From Ruminococcus sp. AF46-10NS (GTDB taxonomy: Bacteria; Bacillota; Clostridia; Lachnospirales; Lachnospiraceae), in assembly GCF_003474435.1 (NCBI RefSeq), contig NZ_QRNF01000025.1:1-55052 (forward strand): DNA of 55,052 bases, given 5' to 3'. The notes below the pieces were generated by a model. That model had not been told where the DNA came from and did no database searches. It saw only the letters and a program-made list of their open reading frames with translations. Within the stretch, counting starts at the first letter, position 1; every line of letters starts with the position of its first letter. This document shows, piece by piece, positions 26,022 to 35,497 of the stretch. The position numbers and the translations under genes were made by a program.

Positions 26022-28039
26022 TCAGGTAAATGAAACAATCTCTGTTTTTCCTGACTCTGCATGGATACCTGTTATAAGCTTGATATCTTTTGCATTTCCT
26101 TCTTCTGTTATAATACACACGGTCACATCCGGATGACCTGCTTCCCTGATCTTTTTCCGGTCAAAACGTACCAGCGGTGTTCCCTGCTTTACTTTCTGGT
26201 TCAGCGATACCAGATACTCAAAACCGTCACCTTTCATCTCCACTGTATCGATTCCTATGTGGAGAAGGATCTCCATTCCGTTCTCAAGAGTCAGTCCGCA
26301 TGCATGTCTGGACTCATCCATAAGTACTGTCACTTCACCGTCACATGGCGCATAGAGGGTATCATTCTCCGGAAGGATTGCAACACCGTCGCCCATGATC
26401 CCTTCGGAAAATACTCCATCGTTTACTTCCTTCAGCGTAATTACTTTTCCTGTGAGGTAAGCTCTGAAGGTATTTGCCGCATCACTGTTAAATTCTGTTG
26501 TTTCTCTGATTTCTGTGTTCTCTGTTGCTGATTCACTGCATTCTGTATCACTCAGTGTCTCTGATGTTCTGACACTCCCGGTTTCTGCCGATGTATCTGC
26601 GCAATCTCCGGCTCCGATCCGATCTGCTTCTGAAAGTTTCTTCTTTCCGACAACAACAGTCAGTGCCATCGGGATCACAATGGCGATCACCATACAGATT
26701 GCAAAACTTCCCATATATTTCGGCTGAATGGAAAGGATTCCCGGAATTCCGCCTACACCTACTGCATTGGCTGTTGTGGAAGTCATAACGCAGACAACAG
26801 CCGAAATGGCAGATCCGATCATTCCGCAGATAAACGGAAATCCATATTTCAAGTTTACACCAAAGATTGCCGGTTCTGTTACACCAAGATAACAGGAGAT
26901 TCCTGCCGGAACATTGACTTCCTGAGCTGCTGCATTTTTCTTCTGAAGAAGGATCATTCCCATAACTGCTGAGCCCTGTGCAATATTGGAAAGTGCGATC
27001 ATCGGCCATAGCATGGTTCCGCCATAATCAGCGATCAGCTGAAGATCAATGGCATTGGACATATGATGAAGTCCGGTGATAACAAGGGGTGCATAGACAA
27101 AACCGAAAATCGTACCAAACACAACCTTAAAGGAGCCTGTGATTCCTGCATATACCACAGAAGAGATTACGGAACCGATCTTCCAGCCGATAGGTCCTAC
27201 TACAAAATGTGCTGCCATAACCGCAAGCACAAGACTGCAGAACGGAACCACTACCATGGAGATCACCTGAGGTGTGATCTTCCGGAAAAATTTTCAAGAT
27301 AAACCAGTACAAAGGCTGCCATGATCGCAGGAAGTACCTGAGCCTGATAACCGATCATGTTCACCTTCACAAATCCGAAATCCCATTTCGGGATATCTGC
27401 TGCTGCCGTTCCTGCCACAGAATAGGCGTTGAGCAGCTGTCCGGAAACAAGGGTAAGTCCCAGAACAATACCAAGCATCTCCGTTGTTCCCATTTTCTTT
27501 GTAACCGACCAGCAGATACCAACCGGCAGCATATGGAAGATTGCCTCACCGATCAGCCACAGAAAGCTGTCAAGTCCGGACCAAAACTGACTGATGTCAC
27601 ATAAGGTTTTTGTTCCGTTTTCAAAGAAGTAAATACTGTCAATACAGTTACGAAATCCCAGGATCAGACCACCTGTGATGATCGCCGGGATCAATGGTGC
27701 AAAAATCTCCGCCAGTGCCGTAATGATCCTCTGCACAATATTCTGATTCTGCTTGGCCGCCTGCTTCACCGCATCCTTGGAAACGCCTTCCACACCTGCC
27801 ACCTTTACAAAATCATTATAAAAATCTGCGACTGTGTTTCCTATGATCACCTGAAACTGTCCTGCCTGTGTGAAACTTCCCTTTACCACTTTCATGGCTT
27901 CGATCGCTTCTACATCCGCTTTTGACGGATCTGTCAGTACAAAACGCATTCTGGTCACGCAATGTGACACAGCTGCAATATTCTCTTTTCCTCCGATGAG
28001 ATTAAGCAGCTGCCGGGCATCCTGTGTATACTTTCCCAT
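26022..28039 (-). CDS. treP: Trehalose PTS transporter EIIBCA, frameshifted near 27290
   Basis: A PTS permease that imports and phosphorylates trehalose. The EIIB domain (Cys27 in SHCVTRMR), the EIIC membrane domain and a C-terminal glucose-type EIIA domain (active His in EILLHIGIDTV) are all present, so it is a three-domain fusion of about 672 aa. The reading frame breaks at the A5/T4 run 27286-27294: one frame ends at 27263 and the next opens at a GTG at 27266. One more A or T there restores KFFRKITPQVIS-like sequence. The start MGKYTQDA at 28039 has GGAGGAAAGGA; an upstream ATG lies inside an operator and is rejected. Confidence 0.88.
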
Positions 28040-28085
28040 TTTCCTTTCCTCCGTTATCTTTGTTTTTACTTCGCGCTCCGCATCT

Positions 28086-28095
28086 TGTTTAAACA
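28086..28095. promoter_or_regulatory. TreR-type operator 1
   Basis: Palindrome TGTTTAAACA in the transcribed leader of treP, flanked by CT and TG as in the other two copies. Confidence 0.75.
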
Positions 28096-28111
28096 TGTTG
28101 TTGATGATTTA

Positions 28112-28140
28112 TTTATATCATACTTGTTTAAACATGTCAA
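28112..28140 (-). promoter_or_regulatory. Promoter of treP-treC
   Basis: Minus strand TTGACA, 17-nt spacer, TATAAA. Operator 2 fills most of the spacer, so bound repressor would cover the promoter. Confidence 0.88.
28125..28134. promoter_or_regulatory. TreR-type operator 2
   Basis: Palindrome TGTTTAAACA between the -35 and -10 boxes of the treP promoter. Confidence 0.8.
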
Positions 28141-28156
28141 TACAGTTTTTGTAACT

Positions 28157-28166
28157 TGTTTAAACA
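28157..28166. promoter_or_regulatory. TreR-type operator 3
   Basis: Palindrome TGTTTAAACA just upstream of the treP -35 box and about 17 bases from the treR -35 box, so it could affect both directions. Confidence 0.75.
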
Positions 28167-28182
28167 TTTTATGGCATTTGCA

Positions 28183-28211
28183 TTGCACTTGCCGGGAAAA
28201 TCTTTTATAAT
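28183..28211 (+). promoter_or_regulatory. Promoter of treR
   Basis: TTGCAC, 17-nt spacer, TATAAT, 60 bases before the treR start. Confidence 0.85.
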
Positions 28212-28271
28212 TATTTCAGAAATCATGAATCCCACTATATATTTTTGACCGAACATGAATGGAGAATTGAA

Positions 28272-28997
28272 ATGCCCAGAAGTATTTACGAAGATATTTA
28301 TAAAGATCTGAAAATGAAAATAGAGGACAACACCTTTGCCTATCAGGAGCTTCTGCCTTCCGAAAACACTCTGATCCGGACTTATGGCTGCTCCCGCAAT
28401 ACCCTGCGCCGTGCAGTCAGCCTTCTTGTCAGTGACGGCTATGTACAGACCATGCAGGGAAAGGGTGTCCGCAATATCTACCGTCCAAACGAACAGACTG
28501 CTTTCACCATCGGAGAGATTGAAACCTTCAAGGAATCTGCTGCAAGGAACGGTCAGAATGCCCATACAGAAGTGGCTCTCTTTACAGAACTTTGTATCAG
28601 CAAAAAGCAGTCTGTTTACACAGGATTTCCCGCTGGTGCAGAAGTATATTATATTCAGCGTATCCATTATCTTGAAAATATCCCACTGATCATCAACCAT
28701 AATTATTTTCTGAAGGAATCCGTTCCCGGCCTTACTGCCGAGATTGCCAGTCATTCTATCTATGAATACCTGGAGCAGGAGCTTCATATGACCATTGTCA
28801 ACAGCAAACGTGTCATGACTGTGGAAAAGGTTACGGAAATTGATGAAAAATATCTTCATCTGAATGTAAAGGATTATAACTGCGTGGCTGTGGTGTCCAG
28901 CCAGACTTATAACAGTGATGGCGTGATGTTTGAGTATACCCAGTCACGGCACAGACCGGATCATTTTCGTTTTTATGATAATGCCCTGCGCCGATGA
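28272..28997 (+). CDS. treR: GntR-family trehalose operon repressor
   Basis: A 241-aa GntR/HutC regulator. The N-terminal winged HTH (LLPSENTLIRTYGCSRNTLRRAV) and the C-terminal UTRA effector domain (from about residue 85 to the end, ending in YTQSRHRPDHFRFY) are intact. In known TreR proteins the inducer is trehalose 6-phosphate. It is divergent from treP-treC, and three copies of the palindrome TGTTTAAACA lie in the shared intergenic region. The start at 28272 has GGAG 7 bases upstream; an in-frame ATG at 28245 lacks a site. Confidence 0.9.
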   Translation: MPRSIYEDIYKDLKMKIEDNTFAYQELLPSENTLIRTYGCSRNTLRRAVSLLVSDGYVQTMQGKGVRNIYRPNEQTAFTIGEIETFKESAARNGQNAHTEVALFTELCISKKQSVYTGFPAGAEVYYIQRIHYLENIPLIINHNYFLKESVPGLTAEIASHSIYEYLEQELHMTIVNSKRVMTVEKVTEIDEKYLHLNVKDYNCVAVVSSQTYNSDGVMFEYTQSRHRPDHFRFYDNALRR

Positions 28998-29071
28998 GCC
29001 CGGCTCATAACTGCTTCGCAGCTATACGGTTATAAGCCGGCAACAAATGTGGCTCACAAATATCCGCCTGG

Positions 29072-29101
29072 ATCTGTATAGATACCTGAATCTGTATAGA
29101 T
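29072..29101. repeat. Direct repeat upstream of the symporter gene
   Basis: ATCTGTATAGAT occurs at 29072-29083 and 29090-29101, 18 bases apart. It ends 7 bases before a weak -35 box (TTTCCT 29109-29114, 17-nt spacer, TATACT 29132-29137). The placement fits an activator site; this is inference. Confidence 0.4.
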
Positions 29102-29172
29102 GCTGCAGTTTCCTATTTTCCGGAATTATGTTATACTGAAACGATCAAATGGAGAGAGGATATTTTATTTAT

Positions 29173-30495
29173 ATGAAAAAACGAGAATCTTTTAACAGCC
29201 GCTGGGGATTCATTCTGGCCTGCATCGGGTCTGCGGTTGGAATGGGAAATATCTGGATGTTTCCAACCAGAGTTTCCCTGTATGGAGGGGGATCGTTCCT
29301 GATCCCGTATTTTATTTTCGTGGCACTCATTGGCTTTACCGGAGTGATCGGTGAGATGAGCTTTGGCCGTGGGACACGTTCCGGGCCCATTGACGCCTTC
29401 GGCATGGCATGTGAAACCAGAGGCAAACGAAAACTGGGCGAAACACTGGGCTGGATACCGGTGATCGGTGCACTGGCCATGGCTATCGGTTATACGGTTG
29501 TTATGGGATGGATCTTCCGATATATGATCGGAACCTTTACAGGCTCCACCCTGTCACCGGCAGATATTGAGTCCTTTGGCGCCAAATTCGGAGGCATGGC
29601 CTCTGCCTGGGGAAATAATCTCTGGCAGCTGGCTGCTCTTGTGATCTGCATGTTTATCCTGATGTACGGCGTTGGAAGCGGCATCGAAAAGGCCAATAAA
29701 GTGATGATGCCTATCTTCTTTATACTGTTTGTGATCCTTGGCATCTATGTTGCCTTTCAGCCGGGAGCTGCTGCCGGATACCGCTATATCTTCCGCGTGG
29801 AGCCGGAAGTTCTGGCAAAGCCTTCCACCTGGATCTTCGCACTTGGACAGGCATTTTTCTCCCTGTCTGTTGCAGGTAATGGTACGCTGATCTACGGATC
29901 TTATCTTCCGGACAGCGAAGATATCCCTGCATCTGCAGCCAGAGTAGCACTTTTTGATACTCTGGCTGCTATGCTGGCAGCACTTGTTATCATTCCGGCC
30001 ATGGCTACCACAGGTGCCAAGCTTGACCAGGGAGGCCCCGGGCTTCTGTTCATCTACCTGCCGCACCTGATCAAAACCATGCCTGGCGGACAAATCATTG
30101 CCATCATCTTTTTTGTAGCTGTGTTCCTTGCAGGCATGACCTCGCTTATGAACCTTTATGAAGCTCCTATTGCCACAGTTCAGGAAAAAACAGGTCTTGG
30201 CAGGATCCCCTCCTGCATGGTGATCGCCGTGATCGGTGTTGTAGCTTCTCTGCTGATCCAGGGCATTGTTTCTGACTGGATGGATGTGCTTTCCATCTAT
30301 ATCTGTCCTCTTGGCGCAGGACTTGCAGGAATCATGTTCTTCTGGATCTTCGGCCGGAGCTATGTGGAAAGCCAGGTTAACAAAGGTCGTGAGAAACCCT
30401 TTACGAAATATTTTTATCCTGTGTGTAAATATCTTTATATTCCGGTGTGCTTTCTGGTGCTGATCCTTGGTGTTGTGCTGGGCGGAATCGGATGA
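29173..30495 (+). CDS. Sodium:neurotransmitter symporter (NSS) family transporter
   Basis: A 440-aa integral membrane protein with about 11 hydrophobic segments. The N-terminal SRWGFILACIGSAVGMGNIW is the signature of the NSS family and forms the sodium and substrate site in TM1. Bacterial members import amino acids with Na+ (for example tryptophan or branched residues); the substrate here cannot be told. I choose ATG 29173 after GGAGAGAGGA; an ATG at 29149 has no good site. It is a single gene with a strong terminator. Na+ coupling fits a cell that may also have a Na+-pumping pyrophosphatase (hppA at 52.9 kb). Confidence 0.92.
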   Translation: MKKRESFNSRWGFILACIGSAVGMGNIWMFPTRVSLYGGGSFLIPYFIFVALIGFTGVIGEMSFGRGTRSGPIDAFGMACETRGKRKLGETLGWIPVIGALAMAIGYTVVMGWIFRYMIGTFTGSTLSPADIESFGAKFGGMASAWGNNLWQLAALVICMFILMYGVGSGIEKANKVMMPIFFILFVILGIYVAFQPGAAAGYRYIFRVEPEVLAKPSTWIFALGQAFFSLSVAGNGTLIYGSYLPDSEDIPASAARVALFDTLAAMLAALVIIPAMATTGAKLDQGGPGLLFIYLPHLIKTMPGGQIIAIIFFVAVFLAGMTSLMNLYEAPIATVQEKTGLGRIPSCMVIAVIGVVASLLIQGIVSDWMDVLSIYICPLGAGLAGIMFFWIFGRSYVESQVNKGREKPFTKYFYPVCKYLYIPVCFLVLILGVVLGGIG

Positions 30496-30538
30496 TAAGA
30501 TGATATCATAAGTAAAATAATAAATTATCTGCATGAAC

Positions 30539-30585
30539 AAATCCCCCGAAAAATGATTTTTTAAATCATTTCCGGGGGATTTTTA
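30539..30585. terminator. Terminator after the symporter gene
   Basis: AAATCCCCCG... pairs with ...CCGGGGGATTTTT, with an inner ATGAT/ATCAT stem; T-runs in both directions. Confidence 0.88.
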
Positions 30586-30707
30586 TGTTTTATCTTATAA
30601 TATTCATAAACCCAGGCTTTTCGATTTGCTGCATATCCTGAATACACTCACTTCACAATTTATCAGCAAGTTTTAGTTTTACACTGATTTCCAATTATTT
30701 TACACTC

Positions 30708-31079
30708 TTAGAGTGTATCCGGTTTCTCCGGTGCCTCGCCCTGTTCTCCGCCTGGTGTTCCAACGTTTCTGCCCATTTCTTTCATCGTTCCTACAGCAAT
30801 CGTGATCTTACCATCTTCTACGGATTTCACCCCACCGTAAGTTACATCTTCCTCATCGGAATCACCTTTATCAGAACTTTCTTTATCGGCGTCTGCATTG
30901 CTGTCACTTTTATCGGAATCTGTGCTCTTTGTACTGTCTGCCGTTGTATCTTCTGCATCCTTATTCTCTGAACTCTCAGCTGTACTCGTTGTTTTCTCTG
31001 TTGCCGCTGCCCCACATGCAGTGACAGATGTAGTTGCCATCATAACTCCTAAAATTGCTGCAAGATATTTTTTCTTCAT
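30708..31079 (-). CDS. Small acidic lipoprotein
   Basis: A 123-aa exported protein with signal peptide and lipobox VTAC (Cys22). Residues 25-75 are a low-complexity Ser/Asp/Glu/Lys/Thr linker. The C-terminal 45 residues hold a short conserved-looking module (YGGVKSVEDGKITIAVGTM) and a GTPGGEQGEAPEKPD tail, reminiscent of Gly/Pro-tailed lipoproteins common in Lachnospiraceae. The function is unknown. It lies between the symporter gene and infA, on the strand of the ribosomal genes but beyond the infA terminator. Confidence 0.75.
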   Translation of the reverse strand: MKKKYLAAILGVMMATTSVTACGAAATEKTTSTAESSENKDAEDTTADSTKSTDSDKSDSNADADKESSDKGDSDEEDVTYGGVKSVEDGKITIAVGTMKEMGRNVGTPGGEQGEAPEKPDTL

Positions 31080-31203
31080 ATGAACACCTCTCTTTTTTGT
31101 ATGCTCATACTATATCAGCAAAATCTGTTCACTTTATGTTTAAAGAGTGAAAAAAATGTGAGTGATAAATTCTCTTTGGATACTTTTTCTGCAGAAAAGG
31201 ACT

Positions 31204-31245
31204 AAAAAAAGACCCGGCAGCTTAACGCCACCAGGTCGTCTTTTA
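31204..31245 (-). terminator. Terminator of the spc segment after infA
   Basis: On the minus strand AAAGAC-ACC-GG pairs with CC-GGGTCTTT (one bulge), followed by seven T. It lies 10 bases past the infA stop, so transcription from secY-adk-map-infA probably ends here. Confidence 0.75.
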
Positions 31246-31254
31246 TAATATTTC

Positions 31255-31473
31255 TTATTTATCTCTCCAGATGATTCTTCCCTTGGAAAGATCATACGGA
31301 GAAAGTTCGATCGTTACCTTATCTCCCGGGAGAATACGGATGAAGTTCATACGGAGCTTACCGCTGATATGGGCAAGTACCACATGTTTGTTTTCCAGTT
31401 CTACTTTAAACATTGCATTAGGCAGTTTCTCCAGAACAGTGCCTTCTACTTCGATCACATCTGCTTTTGACAT
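31255..31473 (-). CDS. infA: Translation initiation factor IF-1
   Basis: A 72-aa IF-1 of the OB fold ([24 protein letters not shown] at the end). It binds the A site of the 30S subunit during initiation. In most Bacillota rpmJ follows directly; here rpmJ is 8 kb away. It lies 34 bases after map. Confidence 0.97.
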   Translation of the reverse strand: MSKADVIEVEGTVLEKLPNAMFKVELENKHVVLAHISGKLRMNFIRILPGDKVTIELSPYDLSKGRIIWRDK

Positions 31474-31507
31474 TTTTTACCTCCTATGTCATGACAACAA
31501 TTGCTGC

Positions 31508-32266
31508 TTACAGATTCGTAAGCGTCAGAATCTCTGGTTCCCCATCTGTGATGAGGATCGTATTTTCATAATGGGCGGAAAGTGAACCATCCATGGTCAC
31601 TACTGTCCACTCATCGTCCAGCCATGCCACGTCCGCACGACCAAGATTGATCATGGGCTCGACGGCCAGGGTCATTCCCGGAAGGAGCTTGATGCCCCTG
31701 CGCTTCTGCGGGAAGTTTGGAATCTGCGGATCCTCATGAAGATGAGTTCCGATTCCATGTCCTACAAGGTCACGTACGATACCATAACGGTATTTTGCTG
31801 CGTGAGCACCGATGGCTTTGGAAATATCATTTAAATGATTTCCTGCTTTTGCCATCTTCAATCCCTCAAAAAAGCACTCTCTCGTAACTTTGATAAGCTG
31901 CTGTGCTTCTTTGGATACATTACCTACTGCATACGTACGTGCTGCGTCAGAATGATAGCCCTTGTAAATCAGGCCGGCGTCGATCTTAACCAGATCCCCG
32001 TCCTGGATTATCTTTTCCTCGGATGGAATTCCATGCACAACCTCATCATTCAGGCTGATGCAGAAAGAAGCCGGAAAACCTCCGTAATTCAGAAAGTTCG
32101 GAATACAGCCCATGGACCGGATCATGTCTTCACCGATACGGTCAATTTCTTTGGTGCTGACACCTGGTTTGATATAAGGGATTAAACCGTCATGCACCTT
32201 CTCAAGAAGATGGCCTGCTTCTCTCATAAGTTCTATTTCATGCTGTGTCTTAATTGTTACGGACAT
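31508..32266 (-). CDS. map: Methionine aminopeptidase, type I
   Basis: A 252-aa enzyme that removes the N-terminal Met from new proteins. The metal ligands lie in KIDAG and HSDAARTY (two Asp), in VGHGIGTHLHEDP (His) and in AVEPMINLG (Glu), with a second Glu near the C-terminus. The N-terminal SH3-binding extension of long forms is absent. It starts 2 bases after the adk stop. Confidence 0.96.
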   Translation of the reverse strand: MSVTIKTQHEIELMREAGHLLEKVHDGLIPYIKPGVSTKEIDRIGEDMIRSMGCIPNFLNYGGFPASFCISLNDEVVHGIPSEEKIIQDGDLVKIDAGLIYKGYHSDAARTYAVGNVSKEAQQLIKVTRECFFEGLKMAKAGNHLNDISKAIGAHAAKYRYGIVRDLVGHGIGTHLHEDPQIPNFPQKRRGIKLLPGMTLAVEPMINLGRADVAWLDDEWTVVTMDGSLSAHYENTILITDGEPEILTLTNL

Positions 32267-32268
32267 TC

Positions 32269-32913
32269 TTATTCTCCTAAGATGTCAACGATCTCCTGGA
32301 ATACCTCATTCAGATCCCTGGTTCCGTCTACCGTCTTCAAAACACCCTGTGTGGTGTAGTAGTCAATCAATGGCTGTGTCTGCTCATGATAAACGTTCAG
32401 ACGCTTCTGGACTGTCTCCGGCTTGTCATCGTCACGAAGTACAAGCTTATCACCGCAGGTATCACACACACCTTCTGCTTTCGGTGCTGCAAAAACTACG
32501 TGATAGGTTGCACCGCATTTCACGCATGCACGGCGTCCGCCCATACGTTTCACGATGTTGTCATCCGGAACATCCACATCGATTGCATAGTCAATTTTGC
32601 TTCCAAGTTTAGCCAGAGCTTCTGTCAGACACTCTGCCTGCGGAATTGTTCTTGGAAAACCATCAAGAACATAGCCTTCTTTTGCATCATCCTGCTGAAT
32701 TCTGTCAACAACAAGGTCACAGGTCAGTTCATCCGGAACAAGAAGTCCCTGATCCATGTAAGTTTTTGCTTTTTTACCAAGCTCGGTACCGTTCTTGATG
32801 TTGGCACGGAAAATATCTCCTGTGGAGATGTGCGGGATTCCATACTTCGCCGCAATTTTCTTGGCCTGAGTACCTTTGCCTGCCCCTGGTGCACCCAACA
32901 TAATAATTCTCAT
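32269..32913 (-). CDS. adk: Adenylate kinase, zinc-type lid
   Basis: A 214-aa long-form adenylate kinase (ATP + AMP to 2 ADP). The P-loop GAPGAGKGT is at residues 7-15. The lid has two CxxC motifs (CVKCG and CDTCG), so it binds zinc as in many Gram-positives. It lies 98 bases after secY in the usual spc order. Confidence 0.97.
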   Translation of the reverse strand: MRIIMLGAPGAGKGTQAKKIAAKYGIPHISTGDIFRANIKNGTELGKKAKTYMDQGLLVPDELTCDLVVDRIQQDDAKEGYVLDGFPRTIPQAECLTEALAKLGSKIDYAIDVDVPDDNIVKRMGGRRACVKCGATYHVVFAAPKAEGVCDTCGDKLVLRDDDKPETVQKRLNVYHEQTQPLIDYYTTQGVLKTVDGTRDLNEVFQEIVDILGE

Positions 32914-33011
32914 AGCATACCCTCCATTTTCCTGTTTTCTGCCTGATTTTCAGACAGTCCTGTTTACAAATCAAGGCTGCGACACTTTCGCACCGCAACC
33001 TTCATTTTCAA

Positions 33012-34325
33012 TTAGTTCAGGAAGCCTTTGTAATTACGTACAAGCAGCTGAGATTCCACCTGCTTGACAGTTTCCAGGATAACACCTACGATGATGATGA
33101 TAGATGTACCTCCAAAGGAAACATTTGCACTGAATACACCGTTGAAGAAAAACGGTATAACGGCTACGATAACAAGACCTACTGCACCTATAAATATAAT
33201 ATAATTCAGGATTTTAGTCAAATAATCTGAAGTCGGTTTTCCCGGACGGATGCCTGGGATAAAACCGCCCTGCTTTTTGATATTATCGGCTACTTCCAAC
33301 GGATTAAAGGTAATCGATGTATAGAAATATGCGAAGAATATACAAAGTACCACATATACGATCAGACCCCAGCTGTACTGGATCTGACTTGGATTACACC
33401 AGTTATTGGAGGAAAGTCCTCTTAAGATCTCACTTCCGATACCTGTTCCGTTTCCTTTGCCAGCGAACTGTGCAATGATCGACGGGAAAGACATGATAGA
33501 AGAAGCAAAAATAACCGGAATAACGCCGGCAGTATTAACCTTGAGCGGGATGTTTGTGGACTGACCGCCCATCATTTTGCGTCCAACCATCTTTCTGGAA
33601 TACTGAACCGGAATTCTTCTCTCTGCTCCGTTGAGGATAAGTACGAGCACTACAACAAACAGAATAATTACAGCAATGATGCAGGCTGCAAGCATTCCTT
33701 TCGCAATTGTTTTGCCCTTGACGAAGTTCTCATAAAGAAGGGACATGTCGCTCGGGATCCTGGACACGATATTGATAGTCAGGACGATGGAAATACCATT
33801 TCCAATACCCTTTTCTGTAATACGTTCACCCAGCCACATGAGCATTGCGGAACCCGCTGTTAAACTTGCAACAACTACGATTCCCTTAAGGAAATTCATG
33901 TTCGGGATCATACCCTGACGTCCGAATCCGATCGCCATGGCAACAGATTCAAACAGAGCAAGACCAACCGTTACATAACGTGTGATTGCTGTAAGCTTTT
34001 TTCTTCCTTCTTCTCCGTCACGCTGCATCTCTTCCAGTGCCGGAATGGCAATGGTAAGAAGCTGAATGATAATAGAAGAAGTAATGTAAGGTGTGATGTT
34101 CAATGCAAAAATTGACATCTGAGTAAAGGAACCGCCGGTGAACGCATCAAAAAAATTGAATGCGTCACCGGTATTAGATTCAAACCACTGCTTAAAGAAG
34201 TCACTGTCGACTCCCGGTACAGGAAGCTGGGATCCGATTCTGATCACGAATATCATCCAGATCAGATAGAGAAGTTTCCTTCTCATTTCCTTTACTTTGA
34301 AAACACTCTTAAGAGTCTCAAACAT
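33012..34325 (-). CDS. secY: Preprotein translocase subunit SecY
   Basis: A 437-aa membrane protein with ten transmembrane segments that forms the protein-export channel. The first segment region (LPVPGVDSDFF), the plug region and the C-terminal cytosolic loop with KQGGFIPGIRPG are as in the family. Its ATG shares one base with the rplO stop, so translation is coupled. Confidence 0.97.
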   Translation of the reverse strand: MFETLKSVFKVKEMRRKLLYLIWMIFVIRIGSQLPVPGVDSDFFKQWFESNTGDAFNFFDAFTGGSFTQMSIFALNITPYITSSIIIQLLTIAIPALEEMQRDGEEGRKKLTAITRYVTVGLALFESVAMAIGFGRQGMIPNMNFLKGIVVVASLTAGSAMLMWLGERITEKGIGNGISIVLTINIVSRIPSDMSLLYENFVKGKTIAKGMLAACIIAVIILFVVVLVLILNGAERRIPVQYSRKMVGRKMMGGQSTNIPLKVNTAGVIPVIFASSIMSFPSIIAQFAGKGNGTGIGSEILRGLSSNNWCNPSQIQYSWGLIVYVVLCIFFAYFYTSITFNPLEVADNIKKQGGFIPGIRPGKPTSDYLTKILNYIIFIGAVGLVIVAVIPFFFNGVFSANVSFGGTSIIIIVGVILETVKQVESQLLVRNYKGFLN

Positions 34326-34765
34326 TAGATCACCTCTACTGTACCACCAGCAGCTTCAATTTTTGTTTTTGCAGTCTCGCTGACAGCGTTTACTTTAACA
34401 TTAAGTTTTTTTGTAAGCTCGCCGTTTCCAAGAATCTTAACACCATCACCGATCTTGGAGATTGCACCGCTTGCAAGTAAGCTGTCAACTGTAACCTCTG
34501 CGCCATCCTCAAAACGATTGAGAACGTCTACATTGATTGCGATAATCTCTTTGGAGTTTCTGTTAGTGAAACCTCTCTTAGGAAGACGTCTGTATAAAGG
34601 CATCTGACCTCCCTCGAATCCCGGTTTCTTGTGTCCGGAACGAGCAAGCTGTCCTTTATGTCCTTTACCAGCAGTTTTACCGTTTCCTGAACCATGTCCA
34701 CGGCCTCTTCTGAAGTTATCGCTATGCTTGGAACCCTCTGCGGGTCTTAAGTTTGATAATTCCAT
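34325..34765 (-). CDS. rplO: 50S ribosomal protein L15
   Basis: A 146-aa L15 with the Gly/Arg-rich N-terminus ([20 protein letters not shown]) that threads into 23S rRNA. 12 bases after rpmD. Confidence 0.97.
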   Translation of the reverse strand: MELSNLRPAEGSKHSDNFRRGRGHGSGNGKTAGKGHKGQLARSGHKKPGFEGGQMPLYRRLPKRGFTNRNSKEIIAINVDVLNRFEDGAEVTVDSLLASGAISKIGDGVKILGNGELTKKLNVKVNAVSETAKTKIEAAGGTVEVI

Positions 34766-34777
34766 TCTGGCACCTCC

Positions 34778-34957
34778 TTAATCTTCTACTTTTACCAGGT
34801 GCTGCACCTGCTGAATCATTCCTCTGGTTGCAGCGTTGTCTGGCATCTCAACTGTTTTATGCATCTTTGTAAGACCCATAGCTTTTACAGTTTTTTTGTG
34901 CTTCGGTACTGCACCGATTGGAGATTTTACCAGTGTAACCTTGATTGTATCTGCCAT
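34778..34957 (-). CDS. rpmD: 50S ribosomal protein L30
   Basis: A 59-aa L30. The start MADTIKVTLVKSPIG at 34957 has GGAGGAAATGGAA upstream; the frame is open 30 bases further but that part overlaps the end of rpsE and lacks family similarity. Confidence 0.96.
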   Translation of the reverse strand: MADTIKVTLVKSPIGAVPKHKKTVKAMGLTKMHKTVEMPDNAATRGMIQQVQHLVKVED

Positions 34958-34970
34958 TTCCATTTCCTCC

Positions 34971-35480
34971 TTAACCCAGAATCTCATCTACAGATTTTCC
35001 GCGGAGCTTTGCAACCTCTTCCGGAGTCTTTAACTGGCTCAGGCCTGCGATTGTTGCCAGAACTACGTTCTGTTTATTTCTGGAACCCATACATTTTGTA
35101 CGGATGTTCTTAATACCAGCAAGCTCGATTACGGCACGTGCCGGGCCACCGGCGATAACTCCAGTACCTTCCGGAGCTCTCTTCAGAAGCATCTCAGCAC
35201 TTCCGAATTTTCCGATGAAGTCATGTGTAATGGAATTGTTCTCGTCTCTTGCAACAGTAACAAGTTTCTTCATGGCATCCTCTTTACCTTTGCGGATCGC
35301 CTCCGGAATTTCTGCTGCTTTTCCTAAACCTGCACCAACGTGTCCATTGCCGTCACCTACAACAACTAAAGCTGTGAAACGGAAGTTACGACCACCTTTA
35401 ACAACCTTGGTAACACGCTTGATTGATACTACTTTATCTTCTAACTCTAACTGACTAGCATCAATAAGATTACGTTTCAT
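34971..35480 (-). CDS. rpsE: 30S ribosomal protein S5
   Basis: A 169-aa S5 with the double-stranded-RNA-binding N-terminal domain and the conserved [21 protein letters not shown]. It helps decoding accuracy at the mRNA entry side. Confidence 0.97.
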   Translation of the reverse strand: MKRNLIDASQLELEDKVVSIKRVTKVVKGGRNFRFTALVVVGDGNGHVGAGLGKAAEIPEAIRKGKEDAMKKLVTVARDENNSITHDFIGKFGSAEMLLKRAPEGTGVIAGGPARAVIELAGIKNIRTKCMGSRNKQNVVLATIAGLSQLKTPEEVAKLRGKSVDEILG

Positions 35481-35497
35481 GTGTTCTTTTCCTCCTC

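Noticed and set aside
28040..28096. Upstream start for treP (MFKQDAE)
   Set aside because: That ATG lies in operator 1 and lacks a ribosome site; MGKYTQDA at 28039 has a strong one and matches the EIIB start.
28999..29040. Terminator after treR
   Set aside because: CCGGCTCATAAC pairs with GTTATAAGCCGG, a good stem, but no T-run follows on either strand.
23141..31473. Mobile element or phage as carrier of the accessory block
   Set aside because: No transposase, integrase, terminal inverted repeats or target duplication was found at or between the edges.
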